NCBI GenBank assembly: GCA_905331475.1 | Contig: CAJNYU010001875.1 | Coordinates: 248,001-312,000 of the forward strand | Direction of reading: 5' to 3' | Length of the DNA: 64,000 nucleotides | Source of the DNA: Rotaria socialis | Taxonomy: Eukaryota; Rotifera; Eurotatoria; Philodinida; Philodinidae | Shown here: positions 24,472 to 51,100 of the stretch, piece after piece | Position numbering within the stretch: the stretch's first letter is position 1 | Layout of the letters: every line of letters begins with the position of its first letter | Program-made: the position numbers and the translations under genes | Notes under the pieces: model-generated | Seen by the model: only the letters and a program-made list of their open reading frames with translations | Databases searched by the model: none | What the model was told of the DNA's origin: nothing

Positions 24472-27400
24472 TTACGCATTTCCATTGGCAACAACTTCAC
24501 TTGGTATAGTATCATCATTTAGATACGAACGTTTTCTATGATCAATAAATGTTATTGAATGTGGTCCTAAAGAAAAAATAAAATAAAATGTAATCATTCA
24601 ATTGAAACTTAATGACTAAGATTCACGTGATACTAACCAAAATAGCTGAGTAAGATCGGAAGAAAAACTAAACCATGCAATGCACCAATCACAACCAATG
24701 AAAAATACATACGAAAATAGAACACCTGGAAAAGTTGTGACTTTGCAAATGCAAGAACGACAACACCGCCAATCTTGGTTAATGTTATGCCGCTGAATAC
24801 CTATGAGTAACAAACATGATTTTAAATGAATAAACAAAAGACTTAAATTAGTCACTTACGGAGCTACCCATTTCAGATAATGCTGTACGTGCACGCAACA
24901 ATCGATCTTCACCTTGACTAACAGCAAAATAACGTGCGATATGAGCAATAAATTCAACTGCAATGCCAACCGACTAAAAAAGCAAAATAGAAATTGTAAA
25001 CATACGTTTTTCTTCTTTCGGCCATGTTGTATTTCTTTTCAAAATCTTACCATGACTATGTTTACAACGGATATAGCATTAAGTTCGATTTTCCATAGAA
25101 ACATAACGCCAAACATATCAATTATAATCATAAAGACGCAAAGAAGAATGAGAAACGATGTATGAAAATCAAAGCCAAGTAATACGCATGTTACAACAAA
25201 TACAGCTGCAAATGATAATGATAAGTTCATAATAAGATTATGCCATATGGTTAAATATTGATCGTAGAATACGTAGAAAACGCTATTACAAGAAAAGTAA
25301 AAAACACGGCTTAGAAGACTTTGAAGGCACTATGATATGTGTATATATAAAGGAAAAAAAAGCAGGTTAAATAAATTTCTCAGGACAAAACTACTCAAAT
25401 CATATTTTAAAACTAAATTAAATTCCAACATAAATAGTTTAAAAAAATAATACGAGTAGATGCACATCAATAGAAGTTGATAATCATTTTTTATTCTAGA
25501 TTTAGAGAGTTTTTTCGAACTAAGTAGATAATAAAATCGTCAACTCCGTAGAAAATCATGAAAATTAAATATTCCTAATGCCTACAGCGTAAGCTTACAG
25601 GCGCATGAGAGTTTTAACCAGAATAATGCAACTAAAACGATATCTATTAGACATGTACTTCAATTATTTAGGTTATTTTAACCTGAATCAAGAATGATGC
25701 CATTCTATGTTTAATTAAATGAGAGAACATTGTTTTCTACGTCATTGGGAGCCTAGACGTTGAAAAACAACATTAAAAAATTATCAAAAGAGGAACTACT
25801 GTAACAATCTTAGGCTACACGCTAGAATTATATGTTTAAGATCTTTATGTTTTTTTCTAATCTCTTATTAAATCATGCAGATCATTGGTTCCGTGCTCCG
25901 TTTGATCTTCAAAGATAGATAGTTTTCTACGTTATTACTACATCGATTCAATCAAGTGTACTTGAATATTAAACTACGAATTGCAATTCTACTTTGAGCT
26001 TAGGTTGTTTTGTCGTCTATTAATAACAAGCAAAGTTGAACGATAAAATTCAAGCATGAATACCAATAATATGCCTGAATAACTTAACTTAAATATTTTT
26101 TAAGAACCGATTTTCATATACGTCAATTTCTATCCGAATAAAAAGAAGATCTGTCGAAGCGTTTGGAATTAAATCGGATTTGAAGCATCTCGTCTACGAT
26201 TTATTTTAAGGATTTAATTCTTATTCTCTGTTTCAATGAGAATAATAAATTTCCGTAAAACTTCTTACCTATATGGAACAACTGGATAGTCTTCAAGTTT
26301 ATTTGAATCATGGTATGGATGACTGTGATTATTTAAAATTGTTCTTGAAATATTTTTTGCTATTTCATTTGCACTTTTCATTGCATCAATATAATCTTTT
26401 GATGTTTTCAATACAGAATGAAAACCCATAAAATATGAACTTTTAACATATGTATTATTAACTAGCTCGATAGCATCATGATATGCAGCATGACCACCCT
26501 TTGGACATTTTTCGCCCGGATTGTCAATTAGAAAATATTCAATATATTGTCGGAAATCATCTGGTGATGGTCGTTGATTTTCTAGAAATTTTATTGGACA
26601 TGGTTGACATGCTGTATCGTTTAATGTAGCCGGACAAAATTGTTTTGTTTGATTATTTATTCTACAACAAGGTGGATCATTTGTTGATTGTAGCCAATCA
26701 AAATAATCATCGAGCCATGATGATGGTGGTTGTGCTAGATAATAACGATTTGGTTGTCGTAATGCTTCTCCGATTTGTCCAAGTAATGATATTGATGAAC
26801 AGCCTGATGTACCACAGAGTAAATCTTGATCATCAATTTTCGTATAATCGATAGCATCTTGATTAACAATGAAATAAACTGGTGGACCAACACTTAAATA
26901 TTCTTCCAGTCCACGAAAATAATCTAAAACATAGGAATCTTTTGGCATCGATAATTTTTGATCAAGACCAACGGAAATACGATGTATGCTTGAAAGTGAT
27001 AGACATGTAGTAATAATGAATAATGAAAATAAAATTGCACGTATGTAAGATGAACCCAATACCATTGGCGTCCAAATACGTGTGAAAACTTGTTGTAGCA
27101 TTCCTTTTGATTCTTGTTCTGCTTCATTCGTTGTTGATTCTAATTTCATAGGTACACAACAGCATAGATCCGGCCGATCTGATTGCTGCCGTTTAGCATC
27201 AAGTGCAAGTATAGATACAAAACAAGTTATTTGCAGTAGAAAATCAATAAAAACAGCCATGAATGCGTATAATGAAAAAAGTTGTACAGCAGGCATTGGT
27301 GTCAATGAGCCAAGTACAAAAGCAATCGATTCACTTGTTGCTGTTAATAGTATTGATGGGCCGACGCGGCCTATTGTTTTAGCTAAGCATATGTCGATGG

Positions 27401-30399
27401 ATGGATGTTTTTCAGTTTTAGCATGTTCGAAATGTTGAACGATGATAAATATATTATCGACACCAACAGCCAAGACAAGAAATGGTATAACTTCAAATAT
27501 AATTAATGTACCAGCTAGACCACAATATGAATAGAATCCTATGGAACTCATAACAGATATTAACACGAAAAATACACCAATGAAACCAACAGATATTTTT
27601 AAATCTATGAAAAATGTTCGCCACGAACGAATACGACCGAGTGTTAAGGTTACGTAGAGAAACATGATTGAATAAGATATAATAATAGTAAAAATATCAG
27701 AACGACTCTGACGATTTAATTCATCTTGAATAGAACGTTCAGCACTGTAGAAAACAGTAAAATTTGCTGTTTCATCCCAACGACCAGCAGCACGCAGTGC
27801 CTTTTGAGTTTCAGTAAAATTTTTCATATAATCAAGAAAAACTTTTTCCCATGCTTCAGCTAAATAAATACAAGAAACATAGACTTATGAAAGTTTTCTT
27901 AGACAAAACAAACCTAATTGAATTTTCTCTGGGTCATTTGAATTTTCAATTACAATCGTAATAACTAATGCTGTTGCATTCGCATATGTTGAGCCGGAAT
28001 AATTACCCAATATCATAAACGGATTAATGGTTCCACCAAAATCAGCAAAACATGATATATTCAATGGATTATCTTTGGTTGTGGTCGGCGCTTCTGAACA
28101 TGTCATAAAATGTGTTGAATAATCAAAATAAGTAAAAAAGTCATCATGAATAGATGTATTTAATTTATCTTTTGAATTTTGATAATATTGTAAAATTGAA
28201 AAAACTGTACAATTTTCATTATCGGGTGCTAATGGTTTGAAACAAATATCTGATAATAGAACTGTCCGATTTTTTTCTTTCAAATCAGCTGTAAGTGATA
28301 AAACATCTGTTTGAAGATCAAGTACACGAAAGAGAAAATCTAAATTAAATACAGGTCCAAATGTGTATTCACTAGCCGGTGCCGGTGGAGATAGGTAATA
28401 ATGTGTTGTAAACGATTGATCATCGGGAACAATAATTATTTGTGTTGTACGATAAAAAGGTCTAAAATGTCCAAAAGAAAATTTTCGATTATATTAAAAT
28501 CAAAAAATATCGTACTTAAAATGTTTATCAAAATAATCTTTTTGTTGTCGAGCAATACTCGATTTCGCTGACCATAATAGGACAGGGTCGGTTGTAACTT
28601 TAAATTTAAGTAGGCCACAGGATAGAGCAGCAATTAAAACAGTGCCAATAGATAGAACAATAAATGGATGTTGAGCACAGTAAAGACCCAAACTTTAAAA
28701 ATAGAGGATATTTGAAATCGAAGAAGAATAGTATTTTGAATAACATACTTATAAAAAATTTGTTGAAGAAAATTCTCTGTACTTAGACGTACACGAATTA
28801 AACGTCCGAGTTTATTTCGACTGATTGGCCCATTGATTAATGCGGTGGTCTCTTTTGGTTAGCAAAAAACAAAAGAAATATAAGAAATCGAATGAGAATG
28901 GGATGATTAACTTTTACCTGTTGATTCTTCAACAATTTGTCGAGGTTTTCGAAATTTTGGTATAACAAATAACGAGGTAAAAAATGTAGCCACGAAAAGT
29001 ACAATTACCATAAGAGCAATAACTACCCATCCATCGATATTAAATATTTTAAATTCCTTATCGGGAACATCGGGTGGTATTGGCCTACAAGATTTTGAAC
29101 AATCCTAAATAAAAGTTTTCTTTGATTTTCGGATTTTTGCAAAATAAAAAACAAAAAATTTACCAAACATCCACATGCTGTTTTATTTTCATATCTTGAT
29201 ACTATTGGTTCGCTACATACAAATGTTGTTTGATTATAAAATGTTTCATATTGACTTGTATCATTCATCATATTGATATAGATTGGAAATGGTACAGCAG
29301 GATTACCGATACCTAAATATGCCATAAACGCTTCTTTTGTACATTTATCATACGGTCGACCACACATGGAATCAAGTGAATGTTGATTACCACCGGGATA
29401 TAAAACGTCTCTAAAACAAATTTACAAACAAAATAGATATAGAAAAACAGATGCAATTATTTCAAAAAAACAAAAAAAAAAGAATCAAACAATCTCACCG
29501 ACAAGAGTCAAGTATACGCTGAGAAAAATCTTCAGCTACATCATAATATATAGATTCGACTGTTGTTCGATTTGGAAATGATATACTGGTGCCTAAATCT
29601 TTCACAGTTAAAAACCGACTTTGATCCGGAGCACAAGTCATTGCACAAAACAACGAACGAAAATTGTAATAACATGATGGACAACGGCCTAACATTAATT
29701 TTGCCAAGCCAAATTGATCGGCCATGATTTTTATTTGATCCCCCGAGCAGCATGTATAAGTATTATTGGTACCTTGAAGAAAATTCAATAAGAAAAATGA
29801 AATAATTATGTACTAGAAAAATATACGACACAGAATATTTTCCAACAATAGTATCTGAGCAAACAACATCTATTAAAAGTGCTTTGCTCTCGGTTATCTC
29901 TAATCTGAAGGTGAAAGCGCATTATGATTCTCAGGTTAAAGTAATCTTTGAAATATATTAGAGAAAGTTCTTGTCTATACAAGAAAAGAGTTAGTTCATT
30001 GGGCAGTGAAATTCAATCTTAAAGTCCTTATGATTATCCCTTGGACCATCTTAAATGAAAAATCAGTTCTCTTTTTTTGACTTATTTAAATCTTATCTCA
30101 AACGTCTAAACATATAAAAATAGAACAACCTACCATTATAGATCATTCCACAAGCGGTTTCTAATGTTTTCAATGCTGATTCATCAGTTAACAATTGTGC
30201 AGTACCATTATAATAACAATTAGTTATTTTACCCAGTGCATTTTCTCCACAAGGTCCATACCATATACAATGGCCATCCTTTTAATTTAACAATTTAAAT
30301 AATCAAAATTTCTTAACAAAAAAAAAATCATTCAATTCCTACTTCAGCTTTTGTCGAAGTCAATACAACGTAAACAATAAATGCAAATAATTTAAGCAT
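24472..30399 (-). CDS. NPC1: NPC1-type intracellular cholesterol transporter
   Basis: Thirteen exons: 30399-30343, 30278-30134, 29772-29499, 29410-29164, 29104-28918, 28851-28749, 28692-28516, 28461-27914, 27859-26269, 25282-25051, 24973-24860, 24800-24638, 24566-24472; 1310 aa (human 1278). NPC1 moves sterol out of the late endosome/lysosome. Seen: signal peptide (1-19), Cys-rich sterol-binding N-terminal domain (CIWYGPCG..., [20 protein letters not shown]), first TM near the end of exon 5, [11 protein letters not shown], the sterol-sensing domain (about 631-795, with [13 protein letters not shown]) and the C-terminal TM bundle ([14 protein letters not shown] ... [18 protein letters not shown]). 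The last 30 residues lack the LLNF-type dileucine tail known from vertebrates. Intron 9 is 986 bp. Confidence 0.95.
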
Positions 30400-31492
30400 A
30401 GTTGTATTATTATTATTATTATTATTATCTAGTAAATATAAAATTACGTAAAAAATATTCTATATTTATTATAAAAGTTCTTAAAACAAGTTTTTATCAT
30501 TCGTTTTTTGAAATTATTCCTATCCAATAGAAAGAATCTCGCCATAAATGATTAAACAAGAACGCAAAAATAAACATTGAAACACACGCGTTTGTTGTAC
30601 CTGAAAAGAAAATGAATTCAAATGAGTCGCTCTCTCTTGTTAATTTATTGACTTTGTGACTTTTCAAAAAAAAAAACTACACTAAAATATTTGTCAACTA
30701 AAGACTAAAGTTCTGTCAGAAATGACAATCGCAATCTCCACCTTCTCCAACGTCTGGTACGATAAATACTTTCATAATTTAAATACAATACTAACTGCCC
30801 AATAAAACATTTTTAGTACTACCATTTGAGTAAATAGAACACAAAATTACGATGATGTAACTATTTACTTTCCGCGGTATCTTCTATGGATTCTTTGCCT
30901 TACAAATCTCGACAAAAAAATTGTATCCGTGACTCATGAGAACAAGTCATGGAATGCAGAAAACAAATCATCGAAAAATTATGCATAACAATTTTAACAT
31001 TTGCTTTTTTTCCTCAAAATATCCAGTCTATCGAAATCAGCTGAATTAAAAAAGATAAGTTCTTCACAGCTAAAAGGGCCATGTAAAATTTTTCAAAACT
31101 AAAATAGAGATAGTTTCTTGTTACCAATAGAAAAGCTTATAATATTATTATTTTTTTGCTTTGTAATAATCGGAAAAATAAAAAGAATAGAAATTCATTC
31201 TGTATTTGTTTTATTACTGGCATATATAAATATATGAGAAATAAGACTATCCGTCTGCCAGAGCAGTCGAATGTAATATCAGGTAATCATTATAATGTGT
31301 TAAGAAATTCAGAAATAGAGAGACAATATTGCAATAGAAAAAAAAACATTTCGGAGGGTAGGGTATCTTTGAAAAGTAAAATAATTCAAAGATCAACGTT
31401 TCTTCTTTTTCCTTCTTTTTCATCACGGAACCAAGCCGTTTCATAAAAAACGAAAACAAAGAAAAACAAAACGCAACAGAATCTGTTTTTTT
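30400..31492. other. Spacer upstream of NPC1; (ATT)n run
   Basis: An (ATT)n tract at about 30407-30428 sits directly upstream of the NPC1 ATG on the minus strand. Short open stretches at 31156-31459 lack any domain. Confidence 0.45.
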
Positions 31493-43809
<12,317 letters not shown>

Positions 43810-44372
43810 AGCAATAACTAAATAAAAAATTTGAAAAATCTAAGGTCATCCTGACATCTAAACAAAATAATTGATTAATATTCTCGAAAAAATCGTAGAA
43901 TCAAGTAAAGTAGGTTTGTCTACAATCTACCATTTACTTTACAAGTACTGATTAGAAGAATATAATCGTGTAAGAGAAATTTTGCTATTCAGTTTTTTCA
44001 GTGTCACGATGTTCTCTTTTTTTGTCCCTAAGTGATATTTGCCAAAAGAAAAATTATTACCTCTCAGAAATAGAGAAAAAAAGAAGAGAAAAGAAATAGA
44101 CGAATATGGTTTTTTAGGTAAAAAACAGCTTTTACTTGATTTATTGCATCATTAGCAATTAATACTTGAGAAAATAAATGCATGCGAAAATAATAATACA
44201 ATAGAGAAGCATTTATCAAATCAGATGATTCATTGATAACGACATGCACGACCTCTTTTCCTTGCAGGTCTTGTATACTATTGGATGAAAATGGTTGCAC
44301 TCGACAATTCAACACCTGACAATAGAGTGAAATTTTTATTTTCTAATAAAACCACACAAATAAATTCAAAAA
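43810..44372. promoter_or_regulatory. Divergent promoter region, PTEN and HERPUD
   Basis: 563 bp separate the start codons of two diverging genes. No clear TATA box or CpG feature. An open stretch on the minus strand (44064-44315) has no domain. Confidence 0.45.
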
Positions 44373-47300
44373 ATGGCTACAACTTATGAAATATTAAAAT
44401 TAGTTATTCGTACAGCCAATAATAATTATGTTGATTTTCCTACGGAACTATTATCGTCATTAACTGTTTATGACCTTAAAAAACATATAGAATTAAATCA
44501 TCCAGCTAAACCAGTAAAAATAATAACTTCCTTCTTGATGTTGATGCTTATTTTAATTTTGTAGAGTCCTGAACATCAACGTTTAGTTTACTCGGGAAAA
44601 TTACTTGCTGATGAAAATAATCTTAATCAAATTTTTAATAAAGTAAGATAATTATTTTATCGAAGTTTAAAATATGTGGCAGGATAATAAATATTAATTT
44701 AATTTATCTTGTCTTGAATTGAATTGTTACGTTTGATCCGAAGTCTAAAGTGACCCTCAAGTCGATCGATGAAACTTTTACTTTATATAACTGTTAACTT
44801 CAACCAGGGAATGCACATATTTAATTAGGTTACCATCAGACTACCACGCATAACTATTTGATTTTTGTCATTGATTTAATTAAATAATAAAAGGCGATCA
44901 GCTAATATGGCATTCATTATTTTGAATTTTTATAGCTTCTGATTTTGATGAAAAAATTGACTGATAGAAAGAACGATCCAGTATACTTCAATTGACTTCT
45001 ATAATATTTTTCTCGGGGCTATCTAGAATACGAAGTTATCAACCTTAAATTTTAGCAGTTACGCGATAGACACAGTTATGTTGTCGTTAAAATACAAATT
45101 TTCGGCTCGCTCAGATGCTCCTTAAAGATTCTACACACGATCTTCATCCAACTTGAAAATGGTTAGCTTGTAAACCTGAACTTGATAAACTCTGTCTTAT
45201 TAAATAAAACAAAAAAAAATATTTTCATCTTTATTTAAAATAGATCTGATCAAAAGATTAATTTGTTTTTTAAATAGGATAAAACCAAAATTAAAAAAAA
45301 TATTATTTTCCTACCTTTCTCACTGGATGCAAGCATAAGTGTTTATAGATTATGACAATATTTCTTTTTACTGTTCGCAGTGTGCAATATATGATTATTT
45401 TTCGATGCCATATGAATCATTAACTAGTCCTTTTTTTATGTCTCGGATCCGTATGTATACGAATCTGAGTTGACGCGACTCGACTTCTCGTCAACAAGGT
45501 CATTATATTGATTGAAACTATTTTTGCTCCTGTCACACTTGCGTGATACATACATACGGTATTTAATCAATGAAAACACGTCATTCCACCATACATAATC
45601 TCTTTGTTGTCGTCTTATTCCATTCAATGATCCGAATTATATTTATGAATAGCGGAAAAAAACTGACGATATCGAGTTCATAAAAATAGATGTTAGAAAA
45701 ATATACCTACCTTGATCTATTTAAAAATGTTTCATTAATATTGCCTACGTACTATCCGAGGAAAATAAATATTCGTCGTTGCTTTATTACATGTACATTG
45801 TAATGAAATGGCGTCTACGATGATTTACGGCTTTGGATTTTCTTTCTCACAAACTTTGTACTGATTTCAGTCAGTTGTTGCGTTCGTATTTTTATATTCT
45901 TATAAATTATTCGTTGTTTTTCTTCGCTTGTAGTCATATTCAAATAAATCAAATAAACGTTTGTTTTAATTAATAAGTGCAATTCAATGGGAACAAAATA
46001 TTCTCCAAGCTAGTAATAAATCGATCATAAATTTTTAAGCTTTCAATCCAGGAAACAAATAGAATATTTTAAAATTTCTGACAAATTTTCTTTTAGCCGA
46101 ACTCGGAATCATCAGCTATGATTCATCTTGTTCTTCATTCTGATCAAGAAGAATTCGTAAGGTTAACTGTTCAGTACACTCGTTTTATAGGCAAAAAACC
46201 TTCGCATTTAAGATGCCAATAAGTTCTCAAAAATCAACAAAAAAATCGTCATCTGTTTCTTTACATTCCACTGTTTATGATCAATATGTAAATGCATTAG
46301 ATCAATATCAACAACAACTACAACAGTAAATTCAACTTTTTTATCGGTAGACAGATTGGCAATTTGCTTTTCTCATTAGATTTATAGCCAATTCAAATGA
46401 ATTCTTATACATACCGAATTGTGAAACACATAATTATTTACAGTACTGTTATACACATCACCAATTGCAGTAAGTTAAAAATAAAAAACAACAAAAGAGA
46501 CTTGAAAAACTTCATGCATTTCATCTAGTCAAAATTATTTAGTTCGTCAAAGACCGGTAACATCCCATAGATCTAATCGTGATAACCAAACAGCAACAAC
46601 AAATGTTCCATTAACACCACCACCACCACCACCAATGGTGAATAATAATAATGGATTTAATCTACAATACGATGCATTCAGAACACTACAGATCGTAATA
46701 GAAATTGTTATGCTTAGCTCCATTATTTATTATTATGGCACATTAGATAATTTTCTATTAGTTCTTTTTATTCTTTTATTGGCATATTTGTAAGTTGAAA
46801 GACAACTTATCAAATACGGTTAATATTATTATTATCATCTATTTTTCTTTTGTTATGATTAGACGTCGTCGTGGCTATTTCTCGATTCAACGACATCAAC
46901 GAGTGCCACCGATCATCGAACGAAGAATAAATGAAGAAAGACAAAATCCTGAAGATGTACAACAAGAACAAGTATGTTTTCAAATAAAAATATGTAATAC
47001 CATTTTCTACTAGCCTCGAAAGATTTTATCTCAACGGTTATATTAATGTCAGAGCGTTTTGACGTTCGTAAACATGGGGTGTTCCCTACATCCATCATTA
47101 TATCTAAATAAAAATATGTAATAACATTTTCTACTAGCCTCGAGAGATTTTATCTCAACGGTTATATTAATGTCAGAGCGTTTTGACGTTTGTAAACATG
47201 GGGTGTTCCTACATCCATCACTATATCTAAATATAATTCTAATCTAGAAGTATATTTCTCCTGCATGGTGTTTTATAATTATCTCTATATGAACATCACA

Positions 47301-48091
47301 ATTCCGAATTTCTTGTAAAACTATCATTTATGATATATACTTATTCCCACTCGGTGCTATATGCACTTAGATTATATATACAAATATGTTTGCCGTGCGG
47401 AAAAACCTATGCTAATAGTTTTCATCAACAAAAATAATAACTAGTTCAATAATGTTGGCACTTTTTTGCGGAAGAAAATGTTAATATTCATCTTGAAAAA
47501 AGACAACTTGATCAGTTTAAATTCGTGAAGTGCGCTTATCAATTTGATGATTAAAATAACGTCATATTTATACAGTTCGATTTTTATTTATCTTGGATTT
47601 TTTGGCATAACAAAATTTTCATTGAATGAAATGCACATACAATATGATTAGCTTACCACAGGAATTCGGTTAATCGGCAAAATTCTTAAATTCTTCTACA
47701 CCAAGGAATTACGTACGAATGCAATTGGCTCAGTATCTTTCGAAATCGAGACTGAAAACTATTGATTGAGCTCATAAGGGATTTTGGCAATGCAACATAA
47801 TTCTCTCCCTTGCTTGATTTTGTTTAAAATTCTTAGTGTCCGATCCGTGGGAGTAACGGTATTTTATAGAGACATGCGATACTGCTAGATGCCTAAAAGC
47901 CTATGAAATTCTTTGCTACTTTAAACAACGGGCTTCTAATTGATTTCTTTATATCGTTTTAGTCTCCATCAGTTGGATCTCATCAAGCCGCACCCGTTGT
48001 TGAAAACCGAATCACAACAAGTCGTCTACTACTAACAGCCATATTAACATTTTTTTCGTCATTATTTCCGGAGAGAATACAAAGAAATTAA
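44373..48091 (+). CDS. HERPUD1: HERPUD-like ER ubiquitin-like-domain protein
   Basis: Eight exons: 44373-44513, 44565-44642, 46097-46156, 46213-46325, 46380-46469, 46529-46789, 46863-46971, 47963-48091; 326 aa (human HERPUD1 391). HERPUD proteins scaffold the HRD1 ubiquitin ligase complex in ER-associated degradation. The N-terminal ubiquitin-like domain (1-90) includes SPEHQRLVYSGKLLADENNL, as in HERPUD (PEDQRLIYSGKLL). A Gln/Tyr-rich linker and a poly-Pro stretch follow, then a paired hydrophobic hairpin (about 212-247) in the membrane. After it comes a basic RRRRGYFSIQ segment, and the protein ends LLTAILTFFSSLFPERIQRN, like the vertebrate FKTFFASLLPE tail. Exon 4 uses a weak acceptor (TTTAAG at 46212), the only one that keeps frame. 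Introns 2 and 7 are about 1.45 and 0.99 kb. Confidence 0.9.
46982..47231. repeat. Tandem duplication of about 124 bp in HERPUD intron 7
   Basis: Two almost identical head-to-tail copies, 46982-47105 and 47106-47231, each with CATTTTCTACTAGCCTCGA and GAGCGTTTTGACGTT; they differ at a handful of positions. The start of copy 1 lies just inside the donor end of the intron. Confidence 0.85.
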
Positions 48092-48192
48092 TTAATAGGA
48101 CTTTGTTAATATTTAGTCTTATTTTTTGTTTTGAATTCTAGATGGATGTTTATTTAGTTAAGAAATCCTTTTGATGTTCTCTTCGTCGATCT

Positions 48193-51100
48193 ATGTCGAT
48201 ACGTCTTGTAACAAAACATCATCTTCACTCATTGTTAATCATGTTTTCACGATGTATATCATCCGTCTACAGATCTTTAAGTCAAATATTTCCAAGAAAA
48301 AAATATCATCTTTTATCAAATTCTGTATTAGGAAAAAATAATACTAAATTAATTTTATCAGCCATTATTTATGAAATATCATTCACATTTGGCTTATCAT
48401 TATTTTTACTTTTACTGTTTTATCAATTATCTGGCAATCTTATTATAATTATATTTATTATGTGTGGAGTACTATGTAAGTATACGTATATATTTTCTTT
48501 TCTTTTATTGAAACAAACAGAAAAGCTGTTAGCGCAATCCCTGCGGGATTAAAATGTGAAACACGGTGAGACTTCTTTTCTGGAGTTCGTCTGTCACTGT
48601 CACTAATGGTCTGTGGAGCTTCTCTGTTATGGTCTGTATTATGATGTATGGAGTGTCTAGAAATCATCACAGACCGTGACAGAGAATTCAGAGACCATCG
48701 CAGATCGTGACAGGGAGACCTCAAAAGCGGTCACACACCGTGACAGAGAAATTAACTAGTTAATTAATTAACTTCTCTGTCCCGGTCTGTGAGGAGGGGG
48801 ATGGGTCCAAATTTCTACCCTATATACTTCAACACTCCTTTCAGATCGTGTTTCACAAAAGATTAGAATGATATATATGTTTACATAGTGTCTTTCTTTG
48901 TTTTACTCTCCTAAAAATCATGCAGTGAATATAGCAGTTTTTCTTTGAATGTTCAAGAAAAATATACGTATGTAGAACGTTATGTTTATTCTTTACGCTT
49001 CCGAACAAAGACGTCTAAACGAAAGCATCACATTGAATAAATTATTTTGTTTTAGTCTCACTCTATGGTTTACAAGATGCTTTACTTTATCAACCAAGCG
49101 AACCCGATACATCACGATTAATTGTGCAAACGCCAGACTATTTTCATATGCCTTATGAAATATTAACAATTCCCACGGCTGATAATGAGAAACTACATGG
49201 ATATTTAATCAAACAAATGCAAAATGGAGATGATTGTCCGACATTAGTGTTTTTCCATGGAAATGCTGGAAATATTGGTCATCGGTATGAAGGAAACTTA
49301 ATGACATTGAAAAGTTGTTAGAGGTTTTAATATCGTTTTTTTTGCAAACAACTTAATTTTATATCGAAAAATCAAGATAGATAAATCTAGTCGGAATCGA
49401 AGCTACAGAGAATGTTTTACATATTCAGTAAGTAAGACAATGGATTACATCTGAAACATATCTAATAACTAGTAAATCCAGCTGAATTACAAAAGTATTG
49501 AATATTTATGTACATCTGACATGTAAAACCAAGAAAATCTGTTGTTGCCGAAAAATCGAAATCATAAAACAAGCGATGATCTTAATTTGAACAGAAACAA
49601 AAAAGGAAATTTTATAATTGACTACTTTTTCTTTTTAATTAGACTACAAAATGTTCATTTACTCTATCGTGGATGTAATATTAACATTCTTCTTTTCGAT
49701 TATCGTGGCTATGGAAGATCTACTGGTAAACCATCCGAAGTAGGTCTCAATATGGATGCACTAGCTGTTTATGATTATGTACGTACACGTACTGATATTA
49801 ATCAAGAAAAAGTGTTTATATTCGGTCGTTCGCTCGGTGGCGCGGTTGCATTGCATCTTGGTAAGTAAAAATTTTACTGAAAAAATGAATATGTAAAGTT
49901 TGTTCAATAGCGGCTCATCTTGCTGAATCAAATGGAATGTTACCATTGCATTGTGTGATTGTTGAGAACACCTTTACATCAATACCTGACATGGGTAAAA
50001 GACTTTTTCAAATTTTTGTAATCGATTACATACCTCATTGGTGCTTTAAAAATCTGGTATGATTTTTGCAAGGAACATTTAAATTTTTCTCTATGTTTAT
50101 ATTTCTTGAAAATTATAGTATCAATCAATTAAAATCATGCGCCATATAAAAGTACCAGTACTCTTTATTTCCGGTGCACAAGATGAATTAGTTCCCCCGC
50201 CGATGATGCGCCAGTTATTTGAGGTAAATACTAAATCTATTCGAACGACTAATGAATGAGAATAGCTGGTAGTCGCTTTTTTCTGTTTATACCTAACTAG
50301 CAAGCACAAAACGATGATTATAGTCACTGATACAGCTACCAAAAATGAAACTATTCACTATCGAATGATAGAGTTTACGATTGTAAATAAATATTCGATA
50401 GGCATAGTACTACTAGTGTACTTAATCAAAGCATGCATAGTTTATAGAAGCGTAGAAATCTAGTATCTGACCGTTTACACTATGGCCGCTATGCTATGCT
50501 ACACCCCGTGAGAAAATATCTTACACAGTTGCTTACGTCAGTGCTTATTTATCCTAGAGAATAATCGGTGTTTGTGTTTCGCTGATTTTTCAGGCCAAAA
50601 ATAGAGGACCGCAACGGTACACTACGACGTTTTTATGTCACTATTTATCGTAAGTTTTGCAAAAGCGAAGCACGGCAAATTCTCGATCGCAAAAGAAAAC
50701 ACGTCGATCGATTATAGTGAAATATAAGGTTACAATAGGTCGTTTCCGTTAGTCAAAAAGATTGCCGTGGGCTAATTTAACCCAGGTAAATTTGAACTTT
50801 TACATTTAGTCGTATAAAGTGCCGTAAGTCGGCATCCTTTGTGACATCATAAGTGACTCCTAACAAGAACTTATAGGTTATTGTAAACGACGATCAAAAC
50901 TAATGCAGTAATACGTTTTCCCCGAGAATCAAAATAACCACCTATGTCAATCACTCAATTCTAATACTATATGCGGTAGAGTCGGTTACGATCGTAATAT
51001 TTTGCTTTCTAAATATTTATTTACGATCACAAAATATATGAAATGACTCTATACCCTATTGGTTTTCGGTACGTGACTGTGACTTTTTGTTGTGCATATG

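Noticed and set aside
48193..48240. Treating the first Met of ABHD13 as certain
   Set aside because: The Met at 48241 is equally possible; kept only as the longer model.
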